Under the pieces are notes generated by a model. That model saw nothing but the letters and a program-made list of their open reading frames with translations. It did not search any database and was not told the origin of the DNA. DNA of 64,000 nt, from contig CM047806.1 in NCBI GenBank assembly GCA_026214975.1, forward strand, positions 49,431,947 through 49,495,946. Reading direction: 5' to 3'. The position numbers were made by a program, and so were the translations under genes. Source of the stretch: Gentiana macrophylla (Eukaryota; Streptophyta; Magnoliopsida; Gentianales; Gentianaceae). Positions 11,359-23,517 of the stretch are shown here, piece by piece (the first letter of the stretch is position 1; each line of letters starts with the position of its first letter).

Positions 11359-14300
11359 TCAGTCAATCTTTATGATTCCAAGTTCGGTCCTTAATTTGGC
11401 AAATCTTTCACTATCAAGTGGCTTAGTGAAAATATCGGCAAGTTGATCTTCGATGAGGGATGTATAGAACCACCACATCTTTCTTTTCAACATGATCTCT
11501 TATAAAATGATGTCTCACATCAATGTGCTTGGTTCTTGAATGCAAAACAGGATTTTATGTGATTGCAATTGCACTTGTGTTGTCACACATGATTGGAATT
11601 TCCCTTTCTTCAATTCCATAATCCCTTAATTGTTGTCTTAGCCATAGTACTTGTGCCAAACAACTTCCAGTGACAATGTATTCACTTCAAAGAGTGGAAG
11701 TTGAAATAGAATTCATTTCTTGCTAAACCAGGAGACCGGTCTATTTCCCATTAAGCTGGCGGGTTCTGAGGTGCTTTTTCTATCAATCTTGCATCCAAGA
11801 TAATCGAGTCTGAGTAGGATATTACCTTGAAGCTTCCTTCCTTGGAATACCAAATTCCTACTCCCAAAGTCTCTTTTAGATACTTAAGAACTCTTTTGAC
11901 AGCACCTAAATGACTTTCTTTAGGTTTGGATTGAAATCTTGCACAAACACCTACAAAGAAAGGATATATCGGTCTCTTGGCGAAGAAGATACAGCAGACT
12001 TCCTATCATCCTTCTGTACAAAGTCTGATCAACATCTTTGCCTTCTTTATCTTCATCCAATCTGATGTTTGTACTCATAGGAGTTGAGCTCTTAGTGCTG
12101 TTTTCCATACCAAATTTCTTTAGCAACTCTTTTGGTATACTTGGTTTGATGAATGAAGATTCCATCTTTCAACTGTTTAACTTGCAATCCCAAGAAGTAA
12201 TTCATTTCTCCCATCATACTCATTTGGAATTTGCTCTTCATTAGATTTGCAAACTTTTCACAAAGTAAGTCATTCTCAGAACCAAAAATTATGTCATCCA
12301 CATAAATTTGTACCAGCCAGGTGTTGTCCCTTCATCGATTACGAAAAGTGTCTTGTCAATGGTTCCTTTTGTAAAACCATTGTCCACCAAGAATTGAGAT
12401 AGAGTCTCATACCATGCTCTTGGTGCTGTTTCAATCCATAAAGTGCTTTGTTGAGTCTATACACTTTATCTTCTTGATCTTTAACTTCAAATCCAGGAGG
12501 TTCTTTGAGCGTATACTTCCTCCTCTAGGATACCATTCAAAAATGCACTCTTGACATCCATTTGATATACTTTGAAGTTCTTATATGCAGCATGTGCCAA
12601 GAATAATCGATAGCTTCCAATCTTGCAGCAGTGCATAAGTCTCATCAAAATCTATTCATACGCTTGAGAATAGCCTTTTGCAACTAGTCCGCCTTATTTC
12701 TAACAATGATACCAGATTCATCAAGTTTATTTCTCAGTATACCCATTTAGTACCAATGATATTTGCATGGTGGCCTTTCAACTAGTGTCCAAACTTGATT
12801 TCTTTCAAATTCATTTAATTCTTCTTGCATAGCAATTATCCAATCTGGATCTGAAATTGCTTCTTCAACAACTTTAGGTTCCATTTGAGATAGAAAACAA
12901 GTAAACATAGCTTCAGGTTGTCTTCAGTCCTCACACACTTTGTTGTACATTGCCAATAACTTGTTGAGGTGATTCCTTAACCATTGTGGATTTTGGTTAT
13001 TTTGACTTCCGGGAATATCATCTTGATGTAGGTCTGCTGTAGTTTCTTCTTCTACGAAGTCAGCAGATCCTTGAATTGCTTGATTGTTGTATCGAGTAAG
13101 ATTGTCGGCAGGGTGTTCGCAGAAGCGATGTCGAAACTTTTAGGTCATTGAATCTTTCCAAAACTTCAACACAACTGGATCGTTGATTTGTTGATTTTCA
13201 ATGAGTTCACACTCTTTATCTTCCATACCGGTAAACTTAGGTTCATCAAACACAACATTGATTGTTTCTTCATGTTTTGATGTTCTTTTGTTCAAGACTA
13301 CCACAATGCTCTCTTTGATCGAAGAATATCCTAAGAAAATTCCTTCATCTGATTTTGGTTGGAATGTTTTCAAATGAACTTTATGATTTAGAATAAAACA
13401 TTTGCTTCCAAAAGGGTGAAAATAGGATATATTAGGTATCCTTCCATTCCAGATCTCATAAGGTGTCTTCAGCAGCTTCTTGTTTACTGATGTTCTATTT
13501 TGTGTATAGCATCTTTGTATTTCTTTGCTTGACCCAATATCTCTCGGTAGCAATGCTTCACAAATCATTGTTCTTCTGCTTCCTTCAATGTCCTGTTTCT
13601 TCTTTCAAAGAACCCCATTTCTTTGAGGTGTACCACCATTGCGACAAGTTGATGAAGTACACCATTCTTTCTGATATTCTCTTATAACTTTGTTTAGAAA
13701 TTCAGTACCCTGATCTGATCTAATCTTTATAACTGTTAAACTTTTCTCATTTTGTAATCTCTTCAAAAGATTAGGTAAGCTTTGGAGTGTCTCACTTTTC
13801 TTGTTCATGAATATCACCCAAGTGTATCTAGAAAAATCATCCACAACCACTAAGGTGTATTTCTTCCCTGTCACACTTGTTGGAGTTATTGGTCCAAAAA
13901 GATCCATGTGCATAAGCTCCAACACTCTGTTAGTTGATTGTTTAGTCTTTGACTTGAAACTTGACTTTATCTGTTTACGCTTCGACATGCATCACGAGAT
14001 AGCATCCTTCTTGAATGTGATCTCGGGTAAACCAACCACCAACTTCTTCTTCACTAACCGATTAATATCATCAAAATTTAGATGATTTAACTTCTTGTGC
14101 CATAACCGATTGAGTTGATTTGGTATGCACAATCGAGCGGAGTTTCGAGGCTGCGGTAGACCAATCCACAACATACATGTTTCTGTTGCCTTCTACCCGA
14201 CAAGTACAACTTGATCACCTCTTTCACTAATGACAATACGAGTTGTTTTTGTCAAAAGTGACCTTGTATCCCATATCACAGAATTGTCCAGTGCTCAGCA

Positions 14301-14530
14301 AGTTGTAATCCAGTCCTTCCACATATGCAACATTCTTGATTGTAAGTCCATTTCTGATAAGTGTGCCATATCCTCTTGTATAACCAGGTGTATTTTTGTT
14401 GCCAAAATTCACCCTTGGACCATCTTTTGCCACAAAATTTGTAAGACAGTGCTTATTCTTTGTCATGTGTCTGGAACATCCACTGTCAAAGTACCAGACA
14501 CCCTACAAAACAAAGTTAATGCATTTTAGG
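11359..14530 (-). pseudogene. Element A pol: protease, integrase, reverse transcriptase, RNase H (broken)
   Basis: Read on the minus strand. The protease active-site motif DSGCSRHMTK lies at about 14495-14460. GAG-pre-integrase (LWHKKLNHLNFDDINRL) is at about 14100. The integrase core starts LMHMDLFGPITPTSV at about 13920 and continues through VVDDFSRYTWV and KIRSDQGTEF to about 13700. An integrase C-terminal region with YEIWNGRIPNISYFHPFG is at about 13460. RT has MDDIIFGSENDLLCEKF at about 12300 and YFLGLQVKQLKDGIFIHQTK after it. The RNase H/C-terminal end reads ADIFTKPLDSERFAKLRTELG and stops at 11361-11359. The RT fingers and palm are scattered over several frames, and many indels break the polyprotein. 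Pol in this family is made as part of Gag-Pol and copies the RNA into cDNA and integrates it. Confidence 0.9.
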
Positions 14531-14539
14531 TACCCAAAC

Positions 14540-16813
14540 CTGTTTGGGTCCATAGTGGTCAGTGGCAAGTATGACCCTTGGTATGTTTCCATAAGGTCTT
14601 CTCCTAAATGTGTCATACTTTGGTTCATACTTTGGTTCATACATGTATTCCACACATCCATAAGTTCTAACAGTAGGTTGTGTAGGAACCACATATGTTT
14701 TCTGGCCTTTTGGTACATAATCTTTGTTTGAAATGATTCTTGTTATTAGAAACATTTGCATAACCATAGGTGTCTTTGTCTGTTAGGAACGACCACTGTA
14801 ATATGGAGTCTGCTTGAGGTCTTGTGTAAGTCCTCTTGATTCCATTGCCTAGGATTTACCACTAGTGGTATGGTTATCTTATTTATTTCTAACATTAGAT
14901 GTGAGGAATATTCCAATCATCATCGGCGAGGAGCAGTCTACCTTTCCCCCGAGATAAGTATCCCTTGAATGATCAACATTTTTGGATTTAGGATTCTTAT
15001 TCTTGGAATATTTCTGTTTCTTTCCTTACGTAGTCCAGCCAGACTTGGTAGCAGTCTGCTATCGAGTTTAGAAAATGCAATGAGATCCTATTTTTGGATT
15101 TATTCTTTTACTAGAGTGTTGACTTTCGAGACTTCGATTTTGCTTCTTTGAGGCATTCTCATTTGGTTTTTCTTGCTTCAACTTTTTGGGAGATGGATCT
15201 AGTGCAGTGCACAAACTTAGGACCAGTGCGGTACTAGTTTGATAACCTTACTGGATCCACTCTTGTTAGATTCTTGAGTTCCAAATCCAAGCCCGATTCT
15301 ATCTCCATAGGGCTTTCCCGATTTGTATGCGATATTGGAACAAGATGGTTCAGCTGAGACTTCGAGAGGTCTTTGGATGTGCAAAGCAGACTTATCTTTG
15401 ATTACATCCAACATCTTTTCCTTACCTTTGAAAACCCTTAATTCAAACTTTCAATCTTCCAACTTCTAACTCAAGAGCCTCTTTTTGGCCTTCACAATCT
15501 CATAACCAGATTGTATTATCCTCGATTGATTAAGGATGGCATCCAAAGTCTCATTGTTGTCGAATTTCTAGGATTTGAACCACGAGGTTGATTCACAATC
15601 ACTTCAAAGCAGGAGTGTTTATAGATCTGATGTTGTATACCTCCTCAGTTTCATCCATGTTGGCCATCAAAGCATAATCCTCCATATCGAACAACTTGAT
15701 CTTTGTGTCATCCGACTCATTTCCTTTTTGAGATCCCACTTCATATCACGATTCATCTTGACAACCATAGCCTTCTTGCCATGTCTCCTTTGTTGACTTT
15801 TGGTCTTGGTGAGTCGGACAATCAGTCTAAAATGTCGAGGCTTAACTACAGTTGAAGCAAAGATAATCGAGTTCCTTGCCTTGTTTCAACTCGGGGCAAT
15901 CAGTGCGAAGTGTCTGGTTTCTTGCAATGAAAGCATAGATAGTCATTATCTTTCTTTGGTTCTTCTTTCCTTCTTTCAAGAGGCCTCTTTGTGAAATTTC
16001 TTGTAGGGGCCTTTCCGGTCTTCATCATTCGATTTTCTTGCTCGGTAGGGCAATCTGCTCTTGCATCTCATCCGAAGATATCATCCTGTCCTCTCGATGT
16101 TTCTTCATGATGTGAAAAGCGACCAATGCGATGGTCTTTGGCTCTTCTTTTCGATTTCAGGCACTAACTTCTTGCTAAATTCATAGGCCTTAAGATCGAG
16201 AGAACAGTTTGAAGGTGTCTTCCTCATGCGACTTTCTCATTTCTTCAATTGCGATCACCTTCATTTTCCAAACATCTCTTGCAGGTAAAGCTTCCAAGAT
16301 TTTGGTGTTTACTTCCTCTTTTGAATAACTTACACTTAGCGAGTAAGTTCATCTAAGATTGCATTGAATCTGGACTCCATTTGCTCAATGGTTTCATTAG
16401 GTAGCATTTTGAACTTTTGAAACCTTTTTTACAGCCACACCGATTTTGTTCTTCTTTATTGCATCGGTGCCTTCACAGATTAAGTGAATCTTATCCCAAA
16501 GTTCCTTTGCGGTCTTGCAATCTTTGACTTTCATGTACATATTGCTATCCAGGTTACGTAGATGATATCAATAGCAATGTTGTTGAGGTTTGCTCTTTTC
16601 TGTCTTACGCATTCCATTCTCTCTTTGGTTTAGGAATGTACTCGATTACTGTCACCCACTTATTACGCCTTTGTAATCTCAGGTGGTCCTTGATTAGTAC
16701 ATCCATCATCTCATCATGAGTAGCGACAAGATATGCCGCATTCGGCGTTTATACTCATCAAATCTATCAAGAGAGCACATCAACATGGTTCTAGCATCTT
16801 GTGTGTTATCCAT
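14540..16813 (-). pseudogene. Element A gag (UBN2-type with CCHC knuckles), broken
   Basis: An ATG at 16813 opens MDNTQDARTMLMCSLDRFDEYKRRM, matching the gag start of element B at 51109. Downstream, DNA matching the UBN2 gag-polypeptide region of B continues through about 16200 in several frames. Two decayed zinc knuckles lie near 15950-15800 (plus-strand 'caatcagt' and 'caatgaaagc' segments encode CFxC...DCP-like remnants). Gag forms the particle that packages element RNA, and the knuckles bind RNA. Numerous indels mean no long frame survives. The stretch between the knuckles and protease, about 15750-14540, is a collinear but poorly conserved linker. Confidence 0.75.
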
Positions 16814-16900
16814 GATGCAAATCTTGAAAATCGGTAACTTGAAAGAAAGTTTTAAAGAATTTTCACAAGCACAACAAGTAGGATTCCTTGAGCAATGAAA

Positions 16901-16917
16901 CCTTTGCTCCGATACCA
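16901..16917 (-). other. Element A primer binding site (initiator tRNA-Met type)
   Basis: The minus strand reads TGGTATCGGAGCAAAGG just inside the 5' LTR. TGGTATC(A/G)GAGC is the usual PBS of plant copia elements, complementary to the 3' end of initiator Met-tRNA. Element B has the same motif at 51005. Confidence 0.88.
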
Positions 16918-16919
16918 AT

Positions 16920-18636
16920 TGTTGGTCCCTTGAAAAGGCTTTAGTTAAGTTTAGAGAGGGGTGAATAAACTTAACACTTAAAACTTTGGAGTTAACAAAT
17001 TCTGCAATTTCAAGTGACCTCTTTGATACTTGATGATCTCTTTGAGACCTCGATAACTCTTGATAAGCGATGAGTCTCTTGTGATTCGATTCTTTGAATT
17101 TGTGCGTGGAATAATATCAAAATTAAGCCTTGTTACTTGTTGTTAAATATGTTACTAAGTATTAGATACTCGATGTAGAGTGTATGTGTGTGATTTTGAT
17201 TTGCTAGATTCAGCAGATTGAAATGAATAATGACTAAGTCTGAGAAAATAAATGCGAGTAAGTAAGTAGAGATTTTTATAGTGGTTCAGGTGATGTAATC
17301 ACCGCACGTCCACTCTCTTCTCCTGTGATGTTGGAGGAAATTCACTAGTAATCTTTGAGTTATCTGTTACAAAGAGTCCTAGGTTGCTTGTCCTTCACCA
17401 ATAACTATGGCTTCACAAACCGAAAACTAAGAGCAGGTAGGATTCTTTGCTCCTGAGTCTTCCTTTGGTCCTTGAAGGTAGAATTGCCTCTTCACCGGCT
17501 CCACCACAAACCAACGAGTCTTTCACACTAACGGATGCTTCACTTTGTCTTGGTGAGTTCTTTATAAAATAAAGAATGAATCAAGTAAATGATTCGATTG
17601 GCGGCTTGATTAGGATGATATAATCGGCGACTTGCAGTCTTCAAGTGTGTATGCTTGATGCGGCTTGAACATGAGAATGCACTTGAAGAAAATAACTAGA
17701 TCAGCAGCCTTAAGCTCAGTAAGTTCAGCAGGGTGTTTTTCAGCTCAGTGTTATCACTTAAAGTTTTTCTCAAAATTCATCATCTTCTTTTTGAGTTGAA
17801 AGTCCTCTATTTATAGGTAGGAATGCATGTGACTTGAATTTGAAATTCAAATGTGACCGTTCCTTGTATTTGTCCCATCCTCATTTGCATTACATCACTA
17901 TTCATAGGGTGACCTTGTCGAGATTACTTTTGGCGATGCGATCTGTCCCCCTTTGACTTGTATCCAATGGATAAAAATATGGATCATCCCAGCGTCTTTT
18001 AATCTCAGCCTTTGATTTGCTTGATAAGTCAGAGGTAGTTGGCTGCTCTTATCCATGTAACTTCCCAATAATCTTGAATTAATCGAGGTATATATATCGG
18101 CGAGTTCATCGATCTGCTTTGTAAAACCAATCGATCTCTTTGAACATCATATTTTTGTCGTAAAATATAATGCATTTGAATCCTTATATCCAACTTTTGT
18201 TTGTGAAGTTGGTTTACATCATTTAAAGTATAACTAAGTTCCAAACATCATCCAACTTGTGGAACTTAGACCTTACAAGGTATATGTAATCGGTTTAGGT
18301 CATCATGCAGACTTGCCTAAATTCGATCCCATATCCTTGACATTAAATACTAAGTTTGATCCCTTAGCCTTCATTTCTTGAGTTTGAACCCTCGGCCTTG
18401 AGTCTTGAGTCTTGAGCGGAGTTGCGAGACCAGTCACTAACATCGACCTATCTACCCTATCGACCTAGACTAGTCTGGCGATAATAATCAATGACCTTTT
18501 ACGATGCTTGTTTGATCAAACCTATTTATGAATCAAACTCTAATAAACCTATACATTTTATCTAGACATCTTTTTGCCTTTGCACTATAACAGCTAGTAT
18601 GGCACTCATCATCAAAACTGAGAAATAAGTCCAACA
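16920..18636 (-). repeat. Element A 5' LTR
   Basis: Direct repeat of 4907-6631 with the same TG...CA ends. In minus orientation it is the promoter LTR, and the PBS lies immediately downstream. It is followed on the plus strand by the CTGTT duplication at 18637-18641. Confidence 0.93.
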
Positions 18637-18771
18637 CTGTTCTTTGAATTTTTGATTCAGTCCATCAAGTCGTTGATTAATACGTTGACCAACTTTCTCA
18701 CGGTGTCGGCCATAAGCATTTTTAGAATGCATTCTTTTTAAATCATTATTTTCAGCCATTCTTCCTCTCAA
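18637..18771 (-). pseudogene. 5' part of the ORF split by element A
   Basis: The minus-strand frame begins at Met 18771 or Met 18759 (MAENNDLKRMHSKNAYGR) and runs, basic and Gln-rich, to the insertion point (QKFKEQ). Beyond it the frame enters the LTR. It continues in frame at 4901-4158 once one duplication copy is removed. Family not recognised. An initiator at this place would be compatible with the gag or first ORF of the decayed gypsy element, but no PBS or LTR could be confirmed further right (18772-19080). Confidence 0.55.
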
Positions 18772-19093
18772 AGGTGTGCATATTTAGCTCAAGTAGAGAA
18801 TCAATTCGGATTTCAAGTATTGAACGATACTCAAGTTACCCAAAATACCAAGAGTGGAGAATCAAGAGTTTTAAGAGTTTTGTAATTCCAAAAGTGAATG
18901 CAACAAAAATTGTGAAGTATTTCAGAGAAGATATTCAAAGATGTAACACAAAACTTGTGAATTGTATAAAACGAATTTTCTTTTCGTCTTTTTTTTTCTT
19001 TCTAAAACTTGTTGCTCGTACAGAATAGTATGCTCGTGCGGAACAAATTATTTTTCAAATACGCATGATTTACTTGTGCACCTTTTTTTAAAA

Positions 19094-19143
19094 ATATATC
19101 TATATCTATATCTATATCTATATCTATATCTATATATAATATA
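19094..19143. repeat. (TATATC)n microsatellite
   Basis: Hexanucleotide TATATC is repeated about six times and runs into TATATAATATATAG. Simple sequence repeat with no gene context. Confidence 0.95.
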
Positions 19144-21785
19144 TAGAGGAAGCAATTTAGCCCGTTTCCCCAATTACCCGACCCAAACCCGGTTGAAGGA
19201 GGCGAGATCCTAAGCATCGAAATATGAGATCATCAAATAATTTTGAAATTTAATACCGAGGTTTGAGGCTTATCCCATTCTCCCTTCTTCTCGCATTTGC
19301 CATTTTCTGTTAGAATAAAATTTCCAAGCACCGAAATCTCCCAAAAATCTTAACTTTCCCGAATATCCGCCACAAATCTCATCTGATTAGAATCATCTGC
19401 ATACATGGCTTTGAGAAATACTTTTACCCATATGCTCAGCCCCACTTATTTCCTCAATTCCACCTCCTTCCCACTCTCACTCCCCTCCCCTCCCATTAAA
19501 CCTACTCAGTATTCACCGGCGGCTGATCTCAGTCTGTAGATCTGTGATAATCTTACGAAAATTCATGAACACCGCCGGTAAATCAGTTTTCTACCATTTT
19601 CTTTTCTTACTATCCTCTTTATTTTTACTGAACCACTTTTGCTTTGTTACATTTTTATTCAAAGTTGCTGTTGTTGGTTTACATGCGCTCGAACCAACAT
19701 GGAGGGTGATATCCAAAGATATATACCTCTTATTTTCGTGACAGTAATCAGAACATTTACATTTATACTCATTAATATCTGTATCCCCACCAGGCACCAG
19801 TTGGTTATGGTTTTATTTCAAGTTTTTGAAAACTCTATATATTTTTTGGAGGGATTAAATATGTGGTTGTTTTTTCTGTTTTTGGATTGTTGGTTACTTT
19901 TCAGATTTTGGATTGTTGAACATGGTAGTAATTCAGTTTTGAGAAGAAGAGATGCTTTAAATCTCTATGTTTTTGGAAGAAGAGATGCTTTAAATCGCAT
20001 TAGAGTGGGGAAAGGAGTGCCGTCTCACGGCAAAATGCGACCGTCGAGAGAGAGTAAAGCTTCATCTTTTATTTGAATCCTTTGGAAAGTTTCATTATAG
20101 TATGGTTCTGGTAAAATATTGTTTTGTGTCTACATGTATGCTTTTTCAATTCTAAAAACACTATTCGTTTTTATTTTCTATACCTTTGGGTAGTTTATTA
20201 ATTGTAGTTTGCATATATGGTGCGAATCACTATAAAAGTAGTTTCATATCTGCTTTTTATAAAGCATTTTCGGGCTCATTACAAAATTTTAGACTGTTCA
20301 TATATTATTTGTGAACATGTTAACTTATTATAGCTGTTTCCACAGGAATCTGTTGTATATTTCAATTTTCATGAATAACATTTTGTTTCTTTCTCAACAT
20401 TTCTAGGAGGCTTGGTAGGCTGTAATGAAGTTGAAGCAGATGGCGATGATATTAAAAACCAAGGGGCGTTATCCAATGCTTAACAATCATGGAATGGTAT
20501 TGTTGTCAGGTGATGTGAGAAATATTATAATAGTTATATGTCCTTTTGAGGTGCATATGTTCCTAGGTATATATACGTTTAAACCCGTGCTATGTTATAG
20601 TATAATAATTAGATGTCCCTTCGAGGTGCACACATGTTTCTATATGTATACTTTTAAACCGTGCTATGTTATAGTATAATACGAAAGTAAAATGATGTAG
20701 AATAGAACTTTTATGGCTTTGCAATAAAAAGGACTAAAAGGATATAGTTGCAACTTTCTATTATGAAAGTATGCTTTTGCCAATAATCTATCTTTCTTCT
20801 TCCTGGCTTTTGTTTTCGTTTGAAAGTAATGAAAAATGTTGTAGGCTTTGTTTCAACAAGTTCCCGATTCCAATGATTTTGGATGTCCTAACACATGTAA
20901 TATTGCTTTTGTAGTTTATTGCTTCATTTGACAAATTGCTTCGGTCTATTTAGTTTGTTTTTCCATTCGAAAACTATTAAATAATCATAGTAGTTTTTTT
21001 GCCTTTTACTATTCCAGGTAGTTGTTGAGGTATTATCCCGTTTGTCTTTGTCAAATTCATGCTGAGTATATTTATTGTAATATTTGTGCCATTTGTTTTG
21101 GCATCATTACAAGAATCTTATATGGAGAAACGACAGCAACCAAGGTGTGAGACATTCATATACAGTATAGGTGTAATGATGATTTTTTAGTTTGTTGTTT
21201 AGAGTGCCTAGATATCCTAAATATGTTCTTTTTTTTAATATTGCCAACAAATTGTTAAAGCAAAATGTTCATTGATATTCTGCTAGGTGCAATATATGCA
21301 TAAGCAATTTGCAGCATTCTTGATGTATATTATTCTCCAGTATTTGCTCTAATCACAATCAAAACCAAACGAGGAGAAGCCACCGCTAGCTGACACTTAC
21401 AATTGTTCTGCATCCATAGTCAGGTGATCTGTTGACTATGAAGAATACGACTTTATGAAAAACTTCTAATGGGTTTCGGTCATTTTTCTTGCTTTGTTTA
21501 TTTTTCATTTTTATTTAAGAAAGTGCAGCCTTGCATGTTTAGTGTATTTCATTCTACATAGAATGTAATTGCATACACGCTTTATAAGGTGAATTAGATG
21601 TCATTTCATCTGATACTGCATGATAGCTTTTAAAATTTGCAGTTTTTTTACGAGTATTCTTTTCCAGTTTATTCTTATTTTTCCTCTTATTCAGCCATGA
21701 AGATGTTATTTCTTCTTTCTAGGAGAAGTTTTCTGGGGTTTCATTGATTAATTGTATTGAGCAATGTGGTTTTGAAGTGAAATAG
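19144..21785. other. AT-rich spacer, possible 5' remnants of the CRD1 pseudogene or another lost gene
   Basis: No gene can be supported. An ATG at 19405 opens 44 codons rich in Ser, Thr and Pro (MALRNTFTHMLSPTYF...) that would suit a plastid transit peptide, then a stop at 19537-19539 and a possible donor CCG|GTAAATC at about 19576. Exon-like stretches at about 20405-20510 and 21060-21150 have plausible splice borders but encode nothing I recognise. They may be remote exons of the pseudogene at 21786-22095, but this is speculative. A local duplication occurs at about 20530-20680 ('atatgtccttttgaggtgca' and 'agatgtcccttcgaggtgca'). Confidence 0.4.
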
Positions 21786-22095
21786 TGCAACAAATCCAAA
21801 TTTTGAATTCAATGCCATACTGGAGCGGTCGAGCACCTACTACAACCAGACACATTTAGTCAAGGCCGTCTCAGGCAAATCGTTGCGAAGTTCTTGGAGA
21901 GGTCTTGCATTGCTGAGTTTTTTTGGCTTCCCTCTTTACACGGAGCTTGAAAGAAGGTTAGAGGTTCTCTCTTTTCTTTCCTACTACTTTTTCTATTCAC
22001 AGATTCCATCATCAAGACGTGTCTGTTCATTGCAGAAATGGTTGAGATTTTTTGACTATAATGTCTACAGATGAAGCCTGTCATGCCAGGGTATG
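21786..22095 (+). pseudogene. CRD1: Fragment of Mg-protoporphyrin IX monomethyl ester cyclase (CRD1/CHL27/AcsF)
   Basis: Three collinear pieces in shifted frames match this plastid di-iron oxidase, which forms the fifth ring of chlorophyll. EFNAILERSSTYYNQTHLV (about 21806-21862) matches the 'EFEALLxEF..DYNQTHFV' segment. GRLRQIVAKFLERSCIAEF (about 21869-21925), followed after a 1-bp shift by LYTELERRL-like codons, matches '[32 protein letters not shown]'. After an intron-like 'gttagag...ttcacag', TIMSTDEACHAR (about 22057-22092) matches the 'LMSRDEARHAG' iron-ligand motif, with Arg and Gly positions changed. A short deletion and frame shift fall between the first two pieces. Downstream exons are absent. 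Family assignment is from recalled conserved motifs. It is clearly non-functional. Confidence 0.75.
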
Positions 22096-22140
22096 ATCTC
22101 TGCTTTATGCACCGCCTGTCTCTCCTATAAAATCGAGTTG

Positions 22141-22306
22141 GATCCTATGTTGTACTAGACATGATGCTGTGGTGAATTAGAGCCAAAACGACACTGTTAT
22201 GGTGCAAAGTACAAAAAAAAATAAAATAAAATAAAAAATTACACCCAAAACGACAGCATTTTGACTCTAATTCAACACAACATCATGTACAACACGACAC
22301 GGGATC
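22141..22306. repeat. MITE-like inverted repeat (imperfect 55-60 bp arms)
   Basis: The left arm 22141-22198 ('gatcctatgttgtactagac...ggtgaattagagccaaaacg') and the reverse complement of 22248-22306 share long stretches including GAATTAGAG and ACATGATG. The centre is A-rich (22211-22240). The compact hairpin form, at about 166 bp, resembles a miniature inverted-repeat element. No target-site duplication was identified. Confidence 0.65.
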
Positions 22307-23487
22307 GTGGCTCCTAGAAAGCGGGGACTCTAAGCCTGTTTATTGAGGCTTCCTTCGGTGTTTTTTCGCTTTGCTGGATTCCGGGATGAGAGATTGTCTA
22401 AAATTAACTTGCACGAGACTTGAGATTTACACGAGAAAGGGTTCCTTATTAAGTTTAATTTGTTTTTAAAGATAAAATCACATCACGGTCTCCTTTGAGT
22501 TAAAAAGTGTGAGATATACACATGTAATATATGGATGTTGGTTAGATAAAATACATTTTACATATACGATGTATTGTACAGATGTTTTTACACCATAAAA
22601 TCATTTGATATATATCGTGGCTACCGATTGTCGACCTCTCGGCTGCCTTTTCCGACCTTGGTAGTTGGCATGTATATATATATATATATATATATACGTG
22701 TATCAAATTGGAAGTAGGGCGATATAGCTTAGCAAGGATTAGTCATATCAATATAATTCTCCTTCTTCTCTTATTGTAGTAACAACTACCATTTCCAACT
22801 ATTTGAAGCTGTACGAGACGTTTAGTAGTTTTGTTACATTAAGTTACATATCACCCATTTTTTTGTTTTAACCGATTCTTTCATTTAGTATGAAAAACAT
22901 GCAGGTTTACGCATATGGGCTGAAAGTGTAAGTGACCAATAAAACAACTCATATATCGATGAACTCCAAGTTGTGGGAATGCTTATGCCTTTTTGTATTT
23001 TACGCAAATTTTTTTTTATTTTTATTTTATATTTATAACAAAATATAGTTTACATAATACATGTTTAAACTATTAATCATGATTTGTTCCGCATATCATG
23101 ATAAGCGTATAATTTCATTATATAAAATAATATATGTTGTAACTTTGTTCTGTTTATTATATGGTGGAAATAAATTACTCATTTTATGCTACCAACATCG
23201 TCAAGCACGCCTATGTAGGATCTATCATTTTGCATTTACAGGAATATTTGCTTACCGAAAAGTGAGTCTCTAATATCATTTCAGCTCTAATTCCTTTGAG
23301 ACTATATGAATGCTTAAACTCCAAATTAAGCTTCCCTTAAAATAAAATAAAAAACTCCAAATTAAGCAGAAATGTCATTTTGCATTTACAGGAATTTTTG
23401 TCATATATACATATTTTTATAAGCTTTATATAGAAATTATACTTTCACTAAATATATTGAACATTTCTTAAGTAATTTTCATGTTAT
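22307..23487. other. AT-rich non-coding DNA, probable body of a non-autonomous Helitron on its right
   Basis: No coding region is supported. There is a (TA)n tract at about 22673-22695. A 'cattttgcatttacaggaat' motif occurs twice (23227 and 23374), as does 'aaactccaaattaagc' (about 23318 and 23350), indicating a local duplication. The right edge is the Helitron terminus at 23488-23517; the 5' TC end of that element was not found. Confidence 0.5.
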
Positions 23488-23517
23488 CCCGTGCATTATG
23501 CACGGGTTTATAGCTAG

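Larger units (their letters stand above)
4907..18636 (-). mobile_element. Element A: Ty1/copia retrotransposon, Sirevirus-like layout, nearly complete
   Basis: The element is flanked by a perfect 5-bp target-site duplication, CTGTT (4902-4906 and 18637-18641). Its LTRs are 4907-6631 and 16920-18636. On the minus strand the order is 5' LTR, PBS (TGGTATCGGAGC), gag with CCHC knuckles, protease, integrase, RT, RNase H, a further ORF of about 3.9 kb, PPT and 3' LTR. Integrase before RT is the copia order. The extra ORF between RNase H and the 3' LTR is the position of the env-like gene in Sireviruses, hence the lineage suggestion. Many frameshifts and stops make it inactive as written. It split an older minus-strand gypsy element. 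Confidence 0.9.

Noticed and set aside
19639..20076. 145-codon ORF
   Set aside because: Dominated by Leu/Phe-rich translation of AT-rich DNA; no domain, splice support or homologous neighbour.
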